In this document: one piece after another, positions 17,247-26,802 of the stretch
Numbering within the stretch: position 1 is the stretch's first letter
Layout: each line of letters begins with the position of its first letter
Source of the DNA: Salinicoccus luteus DSM 17002
Lineage (GTDB): Bacteria > Bacillota > Bacilli > Staphylococcales > Salinicoccaceae
Length of the DNA: 64,000 bases
Assembly: GCF_000712035.1 (NCBI RefSeq)
Contig: NZ_JONV01000006.1
Location: 248,001 to 312,000 of the forward strand
Direction: 5' to 3'
Made by a program: the position numbers and the translations under genes
Notes under the pieces: model-generated
What the model saw: the letters and a program-made list of their open reading frames with translations, nothing else
What the model was told of the DNA's origin: nothing
The model's database searches: none

Positions 17247-17986
17247 ATATTATCTCCTTCATTATTATAGATCGTTTCAATCACTTTGGTCATATCTTCA
17301 TTGATGACGAGGTCTGCCTCCCCATCGAATGGCGTTTCATCCCTGTTGATGATGATCAGGTGGCCACCGTTGAAATAGTTGATGAGAAATGCGGCCGGGT
17401 TCACCAGCAGCGACGACCCCATCACCACCAGTGTATCTGCCTTCGCCAGTTTTTCTATGGCAGAATTTATGACGGTTTCATCAAGCATTTCCCCATAGAG
17501 TACGATATCCGGCCTGAGTACACCGCCACATTCGCAATGTGACAAGTTCTCGGCCATCACGGTCTGTTTGCTATATGCTTTATGACATGCTGTGCAGTAG
17601 AACCGGTTGAGAGAGCCATGGAGTTCGTCCACATTCCGGCTGCCTGCATCATGATGCAACCCGTCTATGTTCTGGGTGATGACCCCAAGCGATCGGCCTT
17701 CTGCCTCCTCATGCGCGATGAAGTCATGCACAATATTCGGAGCCTTGTCTGCAAGCATCAGGCGTTTCCTATAGAAACGGATGAAACTTTCCGGGTCATC
17801 CCGCAGATGCTCGATGCTCAAAAGATATTCCGGCGAATGGCCCGCCCTGCTGATTTCATCGAACAGGCCACCCATACTTCTAAAATCGGGGATGCCGCTT
17901 TTGACCGACACCCCTGCACCAGTGAAAAATACGGTACGACGACTCTCATCCATTATACTGGAAAATCGGCGCAATTCGTGCTCCAT
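17243..17986 (-). CDS. Sir2-family NAD-dependent protein deacylase
   Basis: Sirtuin of 247 residues that removes acyl groups from lysines using NAD. NAD-binding motifs are GAGVSVKSGIPDFRS (about residues 22-36) and TQNIDGLH. The catalytic His is in DELHGSLNRFYC. Four zinc cysteines occur as CTAC and CEC around residues 129-152. The C-terminal Rossmann part includes VVMGSSLLVNPAA. GGAGGGCGG lies before the ATG. The first gene of a two-gene operon with cvfB; the divergent neighbour is the ABC-F gene. Confidence 0.92.
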   Translation of the reverse strand: MEHELRRFSSIMDESRRTVFFTGAGVSVKSGIPDFRSMGGLFDEISRAGHSPEYLLSIEHLRDDPESFIRFYRKRLMLADKAPNIVHDFIAHEEAEGRSLGVITQNIDGLHHDAGSRNVDELHGSLNRFYCTACHKAYSKQTVMAENLSHCECGGVLRPDIVLYGEMLDETVINSAIEKLAKADTLVVMGSSLLVNPAAFLINYFNGGHLIIINRDETPFDGEADLVINEDMTKVIETIYNNEGDNI

Positions 17987-18070
17987 TGGTATCCGCCCTC
18001 CTAGAATTATATTTCAATGGTACCATAAATGTGTTATCATCGCTTAAGAATATACTAAAGGAGAATGCCT

Positions 18071-19675
18071 ATGCTACAGGTTATAGATGTTGGTCTGAGG
18101 TTTGGCGACCGCAAACTGTTTGAAGATGTAAATATAAAGTTCACCCCGGGCAACTGCTACGGACTGATCGGTGCGAATGGTGCCGGAAAATCCACATTCC
18201 TCAAGATACTTTCCGGAGAAATGGAGGCGCAGACCGGCCATGTGAGCATGGGGAAGGATGAGCGTCTTGCCGTCCTGAAGCAGGACCACTTCGGATATGA
18301 GGAATACCGTGTCCTGGATGTCGTAATGATGGGCCATGCAAAACTGTGGGAAGTCATGAATGAAAAGAATGAAATATATATGAAGCCGGATTTCTCCGAT
18401 GAGGATGGCATACGTGCTGCAGAACTCGAAGGCGAATACGGTGAAATGGGTGGCTGGACGGCCGAATCCGATGCTGAAAGTCTGCTGCATGGCCTGGGCA
18501 TAGATTCAAGCCTCGTGGACAAGAAGATGTCTGAGCTTGAAAACAACCAGAAAGTTAAAGTCCTGCTCGCACAAAGCCTGTTCGGCAACCCTGATGTACT
18601 GCTCCTCGATGAGCCGACCAACGGTCTCGACATACAGGCGATCCAATGGCTTGAAGAATTCCTGATCAATTTCGACAATACTGTCATCGTGGTTTCCCAC
18701 GACCGCCATTTCCTTAATAATGTGTGTACCCATATTGCCGACCTCGACTTCGGAAAGATACAGCTGTATGTAGGCAACTATGATTTCTGGTACCAATCCA
18801 GCCAACTGGCCCAGCAGATGGCCCAGGATCAGAACAAGAAGAAAGAAGAGAAGATCAAGGAACTGAAGGACTTCGTTGCACGGTTCAGTGCGAACGCCTC
18901 CAAGTCCAAACAGGCGACAAGCCGTAAGAAGACGCTTGAAAAGATCGAACTCGAGGACATCAAGCCATCTTCCAGAAGGTACCCGTTCGTGAAGTTCACA
19001 CCGGAACGTGAAATCGGCAATGATCTGCTCTATGTCAAAGGGCTCACGCACAGTGTCGATGGAAACAAAGTGCTGGACAACGTCAGCTTCACGTTGGATC
19101 CGTATGACAAGGCAGTCCTGATCGGCTCCTCTGAAATTGCACGCACCACCCTCCTCCGTATCCTGGCCGGTGAACTCACTCCGGACGAAGGCGAAGTCAA
19201 ATGGGGAGTGACGACAAGCCAGAGCTATATGCCGAAGGACAACTCGGAATATTTCGAAGGCGTCAATACGAACCTTGTCGACTGGCTGCGCCAGTACGCG
19301 CCACCTGAAGAACAGACGGAAACCTTCCTGAGAGGATTCCTCGGAAGGATGCTGTTCAGCGGCGAAGAAGCCAAGAAGAAGGCAAGCGTATTGTCCGGTG
19401 GGGAAAAAGTCCGTGCAATGCTGTCGAAGATGATGCTCTCCAAGGCGAACGTCATCCTGCTCGACGAACCGACCAACCACCTGGATCTCGAAAGCATCAC
19501 TGCAGTGAATGATGGGCTCAAAGACTTCAAAGGCTCCATCATATTCACTTCCCATGACTTTGAATTCATCAATACGATCACGAACAAGGTCATTGAACTG
19601 AAGGACTCCGGCGCAATAGTCAAAGAGTCCACCTATGAGGAGTACCTGAAAGACCAGGGTCTCATAAAATCGTAA
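18071..19675 (+). CDS. ABC-F family ATPase (YkpA/YbiT type)
   Basis: Soluble protein of about 534 residues with two ATP-binding domains and no membrane part. ABC-F proteins act on the ribosome. The first domain has Walker A GANGAGKST and Walker B VLLLDEPTNGLD. An interdomain linker rich in Lys and Glu follows (about residues 255-300). The second domain has LSGGEK and VILLDEPTNHLD, but its Walker A reads GSSEIARTT, with Arg where Lys is expected. Long stretches such as LFEDVNIKFTPGNCYGLIGA match the Bacillus YkpA type. The ATG at 18071 has AAAGGAG 7 nt before it; the ATG at 18065 leaves 1 nt. Whether it has an antibiotic-protection role is unknown; this subtype is usually a housekeeping factor. 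Confidence 0.9.
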   Translation: MLQVIDVGLRFGDRKLFEDVNIKFTPGNCYGLIGANGAGKSTFLKILSGEMEAQTGHVSMGKDERLAVLKQDHFGYEEYRVLDVVMMGHAKLWEVMNEKNEIYMKPDFSDEDGIRAAELEGEYGEMGGWTAESDAESLLHGLGIDSSLVDKKMSELENNQKVKVLLAQSLFGNPDVLLLDEPTNGLDIQAIQWLEEFLINFDNTVIVVSHDRHFLNNVCTHIADLDFGKIQLYVGNYDFWYQSSQLAQQMAQDQNKKKEEKIKELKDFVARFSANASKSKQATSRKKTLEKIELEDIKPSSRRYPFVKFTPEREIGNDLLYVKGLTHSVDGNKVLDNVSFTLDPYDKAVLIGSSEIARTTLLRILAGELTPDEGEVKWGVTTSQSYMPKDNSEYFEGVNTNLVDWLRQYAPPEEQTETFLRGFLGRMLFSGEEAKKKASVLSGGEKVRAMLSKMMLSKANVILLDEPTNHLDLESITAVNDGLKDFKGSIIFTSHDFEFINTITNKVIELKDSGAIVKESTYEEYLKDQGLIKS

Positions 19676-19710
19676 TTTATAGACAATTCCATATATTTTT
19701 GAAAAAGTAG

Positions 19711-19739
19711 TTTACATGCATTGCTTATGTATGTATAAT
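19711..19739 (+). promoter_or_regulatory. Promoter of the lysine operon
   Basis: TTTACA (19711-19716), 17-bp spacer, TATAAT (19734-19739). It lies about 20 bp before the riboswitch aptamer. Confidence 0.8.
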
Positions 19740-19757
19740 GGCATTTATAAAATTAAA

Positions 19758-19945
19758 TATCAGTTGGATGAGGCGCATCAATCATCAGTAGCCACTTAAT
19801 ATATAGTCTGCGAACTTTAAGTGTGTGAAAGGGTGCGATGCCGAAATGGCCTGCCGTTGCAGCAGCGGGTCATTGGATCTGAGGGTTAAGAGCTCCAGGT
19901 CTGTCATTATTTTTACAATAATGGAGTGCATCACTTGTGTATAGA
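19758..19945 (+). promoter_or_regulatory. Lysine riboswitch (L box)
   Basis: Leader RNA that binds lysine and stops transcription of the lysine operon. Conserved core pieces are GAGGCGCATCAA with a nearby CAGTAG near the 5' side, GTGAAAGGGTGCGATGCCGAA in the middle (19824-19844 approximately; the AAGGG...GATGCCGAA core is diagnostic), and GAGGGTTAAGAGCTCC later. The closing helix is formed near GATG/CATC at about 19768 and 19930. An intrinsic terminator follows at 19951, and lysC starts at 20017. Boundaries are approximate. Confidence 0.9.
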
Positions 19946-19950
19946 TCAGA

Positions 19951-19983
19951 ACAAGTCCGGCATTCCGCCGGGCTTGTTTTTTT
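19951..19983 (+). terminator. Riboswitch-controlled terminator before lysC
   Basis: ACAAGTCCGGC pairs with GCCGGGCTTGT, followed by a T8 tract. It is the expression platform of the L box. Confidence 0.88.
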
Positions 19984-20016
19984 AGTTTGAGTGAGTGCTT
20001 CCCCACAGGAGGACAT

Positions 20017-21219
20017 ATGGAAACGAGTGTTTTGAAATTTGGCGGAACATCAGTTGGTGATTTCGACAAGATAAAAGATATTGCGAATGAATTGAAATCA
20101 AGGGTTTCACGGGGAGAAAAGCTGATTGTTGTAGTCAGTGCAATGGGCGGTACGACAGATGAACTGCTGTTGAATGCAAACAGCCTCTCCTCCACTCCCA
20201 AGGAGGATCATGTGGCACTGCTGCTGACTACAGGAGAACAGCAGACCATCTCCTACCTCTCGATCGTCCTTGAAGATCTTGGGATACGGACAAAGGCGAT
20301 GACAGGCTACCAGGCAGGCATAAAGACATTTGGCGGGCACATGAAAAGCAGGATTGCGGATATTGACCAGAATCATCTGGAAGCCGCTCTGGAAACCCAC
20401 GATGTCATCGTTATAGCCGGGTTCCAGGGCATCAATGACAATATGGAGATCACCACGCTTGGACGCGGAGGTTCCGATACGACGGCAGTGGCCATAGCAG
20501 CACGCTGCAACATTCCATGTGAAATATACACGGATGTGGATGGCGTCTATGCCACAGATCCGCGTGTATATGGAGAAGCAGGAAGAATATATGAAATTAC
20601 GTACGATGAGATGATGGAAATGAGTGCACTCGGCGCCGGCGTCCTGGAAACACGCTGCATAGAGATTGCGAAGAATCATTCAATCCCCCTCTACTTGGGC
20701 CGGACACTATCAGATGAGAAAGGAACATGGATTATGGAAGAGACACAAGTTCTTGAGAGAAAAGCAGTCACCGGGGTGGCACTGGACAGTGAGATCATCC
20801 ATGTCACACTGTACGAACCCGAACGGGAGTCGACGCTCATCTTCGATCTTTTCGAAAAGTTCGAGGCCCATGACATCAACATCGATATGATCTCACAGGT
20901 CGTGAACAGTGAGGGCTTCCAGCTGTCCTTTACAGTCAAAGGAAACGAATCCTATCGACTGGATGAGATATTCGAAGCGGTCGAACGCCTGCATCCGGAT
21001 ATGGTGCTCGATGTGAGGACCAACCATTCTAAAGTCTCCATCATCGGTTCTGGCATGCGTGATATGACCGGGGTTGCCTCAAAAGCCTTCATGGCACTCC
21101 AGGCGGCGGGCATCACGTTCTATCAGACGACAACTTCGGAAATCAGCATCTCATATGTTGTGGACAGCGAAAACGACAGGCAGGCAGTGGAAGTGTTGGC
21201 GAAAAAATTCAATCTATAA
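20017..21219 (+). CDS. lysC: Aspartokinase
   Basis: Phosphorylates aspartate, the entry step to lysine, DAP, threonine and methionine. 400 residues. The kinase motif VLKFGGTSVGD is at the N-terminus, followed by GRGGSDTTAVAIAA and the DVDGVYATDPR substrate region. Two C-terminal ACT domains (from about residue 260) would give amino acid feedback. AGGAGG lies before the ATG at 20017; the frame is open upstream, but that extension runs into the riboswitch terminator. It is the first gene of the operon. L-box control argues that this is the lysine-regulated isozyme. Confidence 0.95.
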   Translation: METSVLKFGGTSVGDFDKIKDIANELKSRVSRGEKLIVVVSAMGGTTDELLLNANSLSSTPKEDHVALLLTTGEQQTISYLSIVLEDLGIRTKAMTGYQAGIKTFGGHMKSRIADIDQNHLEAALETHDVIVIAGFQGINDNMEITTLGRGGSDTTAVAIAARCNIPCEIYTDVDGVYATDPRVYGEAGRIYEITYDEMMEMSALGAGVLETRCIEIAKNHSIPLYLGRTLSDEKGTWIMEETQVLERKAVTGVALDSEIIHVTLYEPERESTLIFDLFEKFEAHDINIDMISQVVNSEGFQLSFTVKGNESYRLDEIFEAVERLHPDMVLDVRTNHSKVSIIGSGMRDMTGVASKAFMALQAAGITFYQTTTSEISISYVVDSENDRQAVEVLAKKFNL

Positions 21220-21236
21220 ATCAGGAGGAAATTATT

Positions 21237-22232
21237 ATGGTAAAGGTAGCAATAGTTGGGGCGACAGGCGTCGTCGGAAGCAAGATGATCGAGATGTTCG
21301 AGCAGTATGAGATAGCAGCGGATGAGCTTGTACTCTTCTCCTCTCCCCGATCTGCGGGCAAGGAAGTCCAAGTACAGGGCCGGACATACACAGTCCGGGA
21401 GTTGACCGAGGAAGCGACGAAGGAAGGCTTCGATTATGTCATCATGAGTGCCGGAGGCGGTACAAGCAAGCACTTCGCCCCACTGTTTGAAGAAGGTGGT
21501 GCCATCGTGATAGACAACTCAAGCCAATGGCGGATGCATGAGGATATCGATCTGATTGTTCCGGAAATAAACAGACCTGTCCTTGACCGCAGAATCATTG
21601 CCAATCCGAACTGCTCCACAATCCAGTCTGTTGTCGCCCTCCAGCCGCTGAAGGAGAAATTCGGCCTAAAGAGAGTGCATTACACGACATACCAGGCAGT
21701 CTCCGGTTCCGGCGTCGGCGGCCTCCGCGACCTTGAGGAAGGCGCAAAGGGAGAAGCACCGACAACCTACCCGCATCCAATCCATGACAATGTCCTTCCG
21801 CATATAGACGTCTTCCTTGAGGATGGCTATACGAAAGAGGAAAGGAAGATGATCGATGAAACACAGAAGATTTTGAGTCAGCCTGACCTTGCTGTAACAG
21901 CAACATGCGTCCGCGTACCTGTCACAAACAGCCATGCCGTGCAGATCAATGTCACTCTGGACAGGGATGCGACGGTCGATGAAGTGCGTGAAGTATTCAA
22001 GGGCATCCCCCACATCAAACTGGTGGACAACCCGGAGAACAATGAGTATCCGACTCCTCTTGAGAGCACGGGGAAAAGCGAAGTGTTCGTCGGCCGCATC
22101 CGGAAGGACGAGTCGCTCGACAATACGTTCCATATATGGTGTACAGCGGATAATCTCCTAAAAGGCGCAGCGCAGAATACGGTACAGATTCTAAAAATGA
22201 TGATGGAAACGGAGAGTGTTCAAAATGGATAG
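21237..22232 (+). CDS. asd: Aspartate-semialdehyde dehydrogenase
   Basis: Reduces aspartyl phosphate to the semialdehyde with NADPH. 331 residues. The nucleotide site is VAIVGATGVVGSKM, the catalytic cysteine is in NPNCSTIQ (about residue 124), and VSGSGVGG and HEDIDLIVPEIN-type segments fit the bacterial enzyme. GGAGGAAATT precedes the ATG. It lies 17 nt after lysC and overlaps dapA by 8 nt. Confidence 0.95.
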   Translation: MVKVAIVGATGVVGSKMIEMFEQYEIAADELVLFSSPRSAGKEVQVQGRTYTVRELTEEATKEGFDYVIMSAGGGTSKHFAPLFEEGGAIVIDNSSQWRMHEDIDLIVPEINRPVLDRRIIANPNCSTIQSVVALQPLKEKFGLKRVHYTTYQAVSGSGVGGLRDLEEGAKGEAPTTYPHPIHDNVLPHIDVFLEDGYTKEERKMIDETQKILSQPDLAVTATCVRVPVTNSHAVQINVTLDRDATVDEVREVFKGIPHIKLVDNPENNEYPTPLESTGKSEVFVGRIRKDESLDNTFHIWCTADNLLKGAAQNTVQILKMMMETESVQNG

Positions 22233-23121
22233 CGATATTATCTTTGAAGGTATTGGAGTAGCGATTACAACCCCTCTTACGAATGATGAAGTGGATTATG
22301 ACGCGTTCAGGAAGCATATCGAGTATCTGATTGAAAACAACGCCCAGGCAATCATTGTAAATGGTACGACCGGCGAATCCCCTACACTTGCGCCCGATGA
22401 AGCGCGCGAACTGCTGAAGGTCGGAGTGGATACGGTGGACGGCAGAATTCCAGTCATCGCCGGTACAGGAACAAACTCGACACGTGCCAGCATAGAGCTG
22501 TCCAAGTATGCAGCAGAAATCGGGGCGGATGCATTGATGCTCATCACCCCCTACTACAACAAAAGCAACCAGCGCGGCCTCTATCAGCACTTCACAAAGA
22601 TTGCAGACAGCACGGACCTTCCGGTCGTCCTCTATAACGTGCCTGGAAGGACGGGCATGACCATCGAACCGCAAACGGTCGCTGAATTGAGCAGACACAG
22701 GAATATTGCAGCGCTGAAGGATGCTGTTGGTGATCTTGGATATACTAAAGAAGTGCTAGAACTGACTGCAGACCAGGACTTCACCCTGTATAGCGGAAAC
22801 GACGACAATATGCATGACTTCTGCAAACTGGGCGGAAAAGGCCTGATCTCAGTCGTAGGAAACATCATTCCAGGTGAGCTTCAGGAAGTCTATGAAAGCA
22901 TAAAGAATAACAGCGAAGATTCAAAAGAGCAGTTTGATGCATTGATGCCGATGATCAGGGCCGTACAGGTGGACGTCAATCCGATTCCTGTAAAAGCGAT
23001 GACAAGTGAACTCGGGTTCGGCAATTATGAACTCAGACTGCCACTCGTTCCTCTTGAAGAGGAAGCATTGAATGAAGTCGTCCAGACGCTGAGACGCTTC
23101 AAGGAGGGCTCCTTTGTATGA
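22225..23121 (+). CDS. dapA: 4-hydroxy-tetrahydrodipicolinate synthase
   Basis: Condenses pyruvate with aspartate semialdehyde, the first committed lysine step. About 298 residues, TIM barrel of the DapA/NanA family. Landmarks are GVAITTPL at the N-terminus, NGTTGESPTL, the VLYNVPGRTG segment with catalytic Tyr, and AALKDAVGD with the Schiff-base Lys. GGAG lies 10 nt before the ATG at 22225; a GTG three codons earlier is possible. Overlaps asd at the 5' end and dapB by ATGA at the 3' end. Confidence 0.95.
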   Translation: MDSDIIFEGIGVAITTPLTNDEVDYDAFRKHIEYLIENNAQAIIVNGTTGESPTLAPDEARELLKVGVDTVDGRIPVIAGTGTNSTRASIELSKYAAEIGADALMLITPYYNKSNQRGLYQHFTKIADSTDLPVVLYNVPGRTGMTIEPQTVAELSRHRNIAALKDAVGDLGYTKEVLELTADQDFTLYSGNDDNMHDFCKLGGKGLISVVGNIIPGELQEVYESIKNNSEDSKEQFDALMPMIRAVQVDVNPIPVKAMTSELGFGNYELRLPLVPLEEEALNEVVQTLRRFKEGSFV

Positions 23122-23846
23122 AGATCCTTCTCATAGGCTATGGCACAATGAATAAAATCACAGCAAGACTTGCCGAAGAAGAGGGCCACGAAATAGTTGG
23201 AATCATCGCAGGCAGCGACAAGGACGCCCCCTACCCTGCATTCGACACGATTGACGCGGCAGAGGCGGATGTCGCAATCGACTTCTCGCATCCGGAACTT
23301 CTTCTCCCCCTGCTCGAAGATGAGGTGAAAACCCCTCTTGTAATCGCTACGACAGGACAGAAGGAAGAAATCGTATCCGTACTCAAGGAAAAAAGCGAAT
23401 CACTGCCGGTATTCTTCAGTGCCAACATGAGCTATGGCATCCATGTAATGAATACGCTGCTCAAGAAGGCACTGACGATGCTGGATGAGTTCGATCTGGA
23501 GATGGTGGAACGCCACCATAATAAGAAAGTCGATGCACCAAGCGGCACACTTGTAAAATTGCTCGATACCGCCCTGGATCACCGTGAAGACAGCTACCCA
23601 GTCTATGACAGGTCCAACATCCATGAAAAAAGGAAGAAGGAAGAGATTGGCGTCAGTGCGATCAGGGGCGGTTCCATTGTAGGTACGCATGATGTTATAT
23701 TTGCTAAAGATGACGAAGTCATCGAGATTACTCATCAGGCACAATCCAAGGAAATATTTGCGAATGGCGCACTGAAAGCCGCAAATGCTCTGGTCAATCG
23801 TCCGAATGGCTTTTACGACTACAACAACTTATTCGAGGAGAGATAG
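23118..23846 (+). CDS. dapB: 4-hydroxy-tetrahydrodipicolinate reductase
   Basis: NAD(P)H-dependent reductase, second lysine-branch step. 242 residues, as in staphylococci. The nucleotide motif is GYGTMNK at the start. The substrate region reads [16 protein letters not shown] (about residues 131-146), with the family His-His and Lys. The C-terminal [12 protein letters not shown] segment is also conserved. It is coupled to dapA by a 4-nt overlap and followed after 4 nt by dapH. Confidence 0.95.
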   Translation: MKILLIGYGTMNKITARLAEEEGHEIVGIIAGSDKDAPYPAFDTIDAAEADVAIDFSHPELLLPLLEDEVKTPLVIATTGQKEEIVSVLKEKSESLPVFFSANMSYGIHVMNTLLKKALTMLDEFDLEMVERHHNKKVDAPSGTLVKLLDTALDHREDSYPVYDRSNIHEKRKKEEIGVSAIRGGSIVGTHDVIFAKDDEVIEITHQAQSKEIFANGALKAANALVNRPNGFYDYNNLFEER

Positions 23847-23850
23847 TAAA

Positions 23851-24567
23851 ATGGAAAACTTTACAGCAGAAGAAATCATCCAGTACATCAGTAACGCACA
23901 CAAGGTGACACCAGTGAAGGTATACGTCAATGGAAACTTTGAAGGTGTAGAATTCCCGGATACACTCAAAGTATTCGGCAGTGAAACTTCAAAAACGATC
24001 TTCGCAGATCTGGCGGATTGGAAAGCATTCGAAGAATACAATCAGGATATCATCACGGATATCGAAGTTGAAATGGACAGAAGAAACTCTGCAATTCCGT
24101 TGAAAGACCTTTCAGAAACCAATGCACGCATAGAACCGGGTGCGTTCATCCGCGAGAATGCCGTAATTGAAGATGGTGCAGTCGTCATGATGGGTGCAAC
24201 AATCAATATCGGTGCGATCGTCGGCGAAGGTACCATGATTGATATGAACGCTTCCCTCGGTGGACGTGCTGTTACAGGCAAGAATGTCCATGTGGGCGCA
24301 GGATCTGTGCTTGCCGGTGTCATCGAGCCGCCAAGTGCTTCCCCGGTAGTCATAGAGGATGATGTCCTGATCGGTGCAAATGCCGTTATACTTGAAGGTG
24401 TAAGGGTCGGAAAAGGCGCGATTGTAGCAGCGGGCGCGATTGTTACGGACGATGTTCCAGCAGGCGCGGTTGTAGCAGGTACACCAGCAAAAGTGATCAA
24501 GCAATCCCAGGATGTGGACAGCTCCAAGAGAGAAATCGTTTCAGCGTTGAGGAAGCTTAATGACTGA
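23851..24567 (+). CDS. dapH: Tetrahydrodipicolinate N-acetyltransferase
   Basis: Acetylates tetrahydrodipicolinate with acetyl-CoA; also called dapD in staphylococcal annotation. 238 residues. An N-terminal domain of about 85 residues is followed by the left-handed beta helix of hexapeptide repeats ([20 protein letters not shown] and onward to [16 protein letters not shown]). GAGGAG precedes the ATG. Having an acetyl rather than a succinyl enzyme, together with dapL next door, shows that the acetylase variant of the pathway is used. Confidence 0.95.
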   Translation: MENFTAEEIIQYISNAHKVTPVKVYVNGNFEGVEFPDTLKVFGSETSKTIFADLADWKAFEEYNQDIITDIEVEMDRRNSAIPLKDLSETNARIEPGAFIRENAVIEDGAVVMMGATINIGAIVGEGTMIDMNASLGGRAVTGKNVHVGAGSVLAGVIEPPSASPVVIEDDVLIGANAVILEGVRVGKGAIVAAGAIVTDDVPAGAVVAGTPAKVIKQSQDVDSSKREIVSALRKLND

Positions 24568-25696
24568 TCTTGAATTTGTGATCGAGCACAGACGGGTGCT
24601 TCATCAGCATCCTGAAACTAGTATGCAGGAATTCAGGACGACTGAATACATCCTCAAGTTTCTGCAGCAGATGGAAATCCCTTTTGAACGGCCTCTTGAA
24701 ACAGGGGCCGTTGCTCGTCTGCCGGGGAATTCCGGTAGGACCATCGCCTTCAGGGCGGATATAGATGCCCTGCCGATACAGGAGGAAAATGATGTGCCCT
24801 ACTGCAGTACAACAGACCATGCCATGCATGCATGTGGACACGATGGCCATACTGCAGCCTTGATGCTTTTTGCAAAACGCTGTAAAGCTCTGCATGATGC
24901 TGGGGAGCTGAAGCACAATGCCATATTCATTTTTCAGCCTTCCGAGGAGACGGCGGCTGGTGCCAACCAGCTCATCGATGCCTGGCAGCCTGAGGAGGAT
25001 ATTGAAGCGGTGTTCGGCGTGCATATGATGCCGAATGAAGACGAAGGCAAAGTGGTCCTTCGGGACGGGGAAATCACTGCAAGTGCAACTGAATTCCGAT
25101 TCTATGTCGATGGGAAGTCTGCCCATGTGGCGGCGAAGCACGATGGCATATCAGCAATCGAGACCCTCCTCCACATCACGACGCAGTTGACACAGCTCCA
25201 GCACTTCCATCTCAACGGCCTGAACCGCAACATCATCCATATCGGAAACCTGAATGCCGGTGAGGCGATCAATACCGTTGCAAGCAAGGGCTACCTCGAG
25301 GGGACGATACGGACTTATGAGATGGAAGATCTGGAAACGATAAAGACGCGAATGAGAACGCTGGCCCATACAGCGACTGAACTGTTCAGTACCGAGGTGG
25401 AGGTCACCTTCAATGAAGGCTACCCACCGGTAATGAACGCACCTGTGCTGAGGCAGTCCGTGGAAACGGCCCTGACTGCCATTGATATTAATATCATCGA
25501 CAGTGACAAGCCCTATCTGTTTGGTGAAGACTTCAGTTTCTACAACCGGATCGCTCCTTCGTATTTCATATTTTTCGGGAGCCGGAATGAGGAAAAGGGA
25601 TTTACAAGCAGCCTGCATACATCAACATTTGATTTCGATGAAGCAGTGCTGTTGAAAGTGGCAGATTATTATGAAGCGCTGATGGAAGAAATATAA
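24560..25696 (+). CDS. dapL: N-acetyldiaminopimelate deacetylase (M20D)
   Basis: Metal-dependent amidohydrolase of 378 residues that removes the acetyl group from N-acetyl-LL-DAP. Metal-binding motifs are [11 protein letters not shown] (about residues 91-101), [10 protein letters not shown] and [11 protein letters not shown], with a C-terminal His in [13 protein letters not shown]. The dimerisation domain lies in the middle (about residues 175-290). In general annotation it may appear as hippurate hydrolase or amaA; the operon context gives the specific role. Overlaps dapH by 8 nt. Confidence 0.92.
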   Translation: MTDLEFVIEHRRVLHQHPETSMQEFRTTEYILKFLQQMEIPFERPLETGAVARLPGNSGRTIAFRADIDALPIQEENDVPYCSTTDHAMHACGHDGHTAALMLFAKRCKALHDAGELKHNAIFIFQPSEETAAGANQLIDAWQPEEDIEAVFGVHMMPNEDEGKVVLRDGEITASATEFRFYVDGKSAHVAAKHDGISAIETLLHITTQLTQLQHFHLNGLNRNIIHIGNLNAGEAINTVASKGYLEGTIRTYEMEDLETIKTRMRTLAHTATELFSTEVEVTFNEGYPPVMNAPVLRQSVETALTAIDINIIDSDKPYLFGEDFSFYNRIAPSYFIFFGSRNEEKGFTSSLHTSTFDFDEAVLLKVADYYEALMEEI

Positions 25697-25713
25697 GTAA
25701 GGAAGTGGATGGA

Positions 25714-26802
25714 ATGGGTGGCACACTCACAATAGATAGAAAACAATTCATACAAACGGCCAAAGCGGCAACAGGCGGCAAGGATGTCATCGCTGTTGTT
25801 AAGAACAATGCCTATAACTATGGTCTGGAATTTTCCGTAAAAGCATTTCTTGAGGCTGGCATCCATTCGTTCGCTACCACTTCGATGGATGAGGCGCTTG
25901 AAATCAGAAAGATCTCCAGGGACGCCCTGGTTTTCCTGATGAATCCGACCTATGATTTTCAGACGGTCAGGGAAAACGGCTTTCATATTACATTGCCGTC
26001 CATGGAATACTACCATGAATATAGGGAAGCACTCTCCGGTATCAGTGTGCATCTCGAGTATGCAGGACTCTTCAACCGTTCCGGCTTCAGCACATCCGAA
26101 GAGATGATTGAAGTCATCAGCGATTCGTATGCACTCCCCCAGAATGCCAGGATGGATATTGCCGGTATCTGGACGCATTTCGGCTATGCCGATGAACTTG
26201 ATATGGAGGAGTATGAAGTGGAAAGGGAGCTGTGGCTGACGCTTCTTTCCGACGTTCTGTCTACAGGCCATGACTTCGACTACATCCATGCACAGAACAG
26301 TGCAAGCTTTGCACGCGATGGACTGTTCAATGGGCACACCCATCTGAGGATCGGCATCGCTCTTTACGGCTCACGCCCCTATGCGACGCTTCCTGTTGAA
26401 GATTATGTGCAGAGTATGACATTGAAGGCCCCCATTGTCCAATTGAGGCGGCTCTCGGCCAAGCAGAGGTGTGGTTATGGTGGGAGTTACCAGCCTGAAA
26501 ATGATACGAAGATCGCAGTGGTCGATATCGGTTATGGGGATGGCATCCTGAGAAAGCGTGCTGAATTCGACTGCATGATTAATGGAAAGCGATATGCAAT
26601 CAGAGCTTTGATGATGAGCCATATGATTGTGGAAGTGGATGAAGATGTATCTCTGGATGATGAAGTCATCATGTACAGCAATGACCTGAGGGTCGACGAG
26701 TACACAGCACTCGGTGCAGGCGCAAACTCCGAGCAGCTGGGTGCACTGAACTACAACTCTTTAAAAAAGGTGATATTAAATGACACTAACGTATATCAAT
26801 GA
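25714..26802 (+). CDS. Alanine racemase-family PLP enzyme in the lysine operon
   Basis: About 362 residues, fold-type III PLP enzyme. The PLP lysine is in VVKNNAYNYG (about residue 33; the canonical motif is VVKANAYGHG). Substrate and PLP-phosphate regions are RIGIALYGSRP and GYGGSY, followed by VVDIGYGDG. Both the catalytic Lys and a Tyr at the second base position are visible, so racemase activity is plausible, but the divergence from canonical Alr is clear. S. aureus has the same paralogue (Alr2) in the same place. Its substrate could be alanine or a lysine-pathway intermediate. GGAAG lies 8 nt before the ATG; a GTG at 25705 overlaps that site. Confidence 0.85.
   Translation: MGGTLTIDRKQFIQTAKAATGGKDVIAVVKNNAYNYGLEFSVKAFLEAGIHSFATTSMDEALEIRKISRDALVFLMNPTYDFQTVRENGFHITLPSMEYYHEYREALSGISVHLEYAGLFNRSGFSTSEEMIEVISDSYALPQNARMDIAGIWTHFGYADELDMEEYEVERELWLTLLSDVLSTGHDFDYIHAQNSASFARDGLFNGHTHLRIGIALYGSRPYATLPVEDYVQSMTLKAPIVQLRRLSAKQRCGYGGSYQPENDTKIAVVDIGYGDGILRKRAEFDCMINGKRYAIRALMMSHMIVEVDEDVSLDDEVIMYSNDLRVDEYTALGAGANSEQLGALNYNSLKKVILNDTNVYQ

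Noticed and set aside
18506-19555. Minus-strand open frame of 349 codons inside the ABC-F gene
   Set aside because: Shadow of the real gene: no site, no family match, odd composition.
19676-20016. T-box leader instead of a lysine riboswitch
   Set aside because: There is no T-box sequence (AGGGTGGNACCGCG) and no specifier loop; the AAGGG...GATGCCGAA core is that of the L box.
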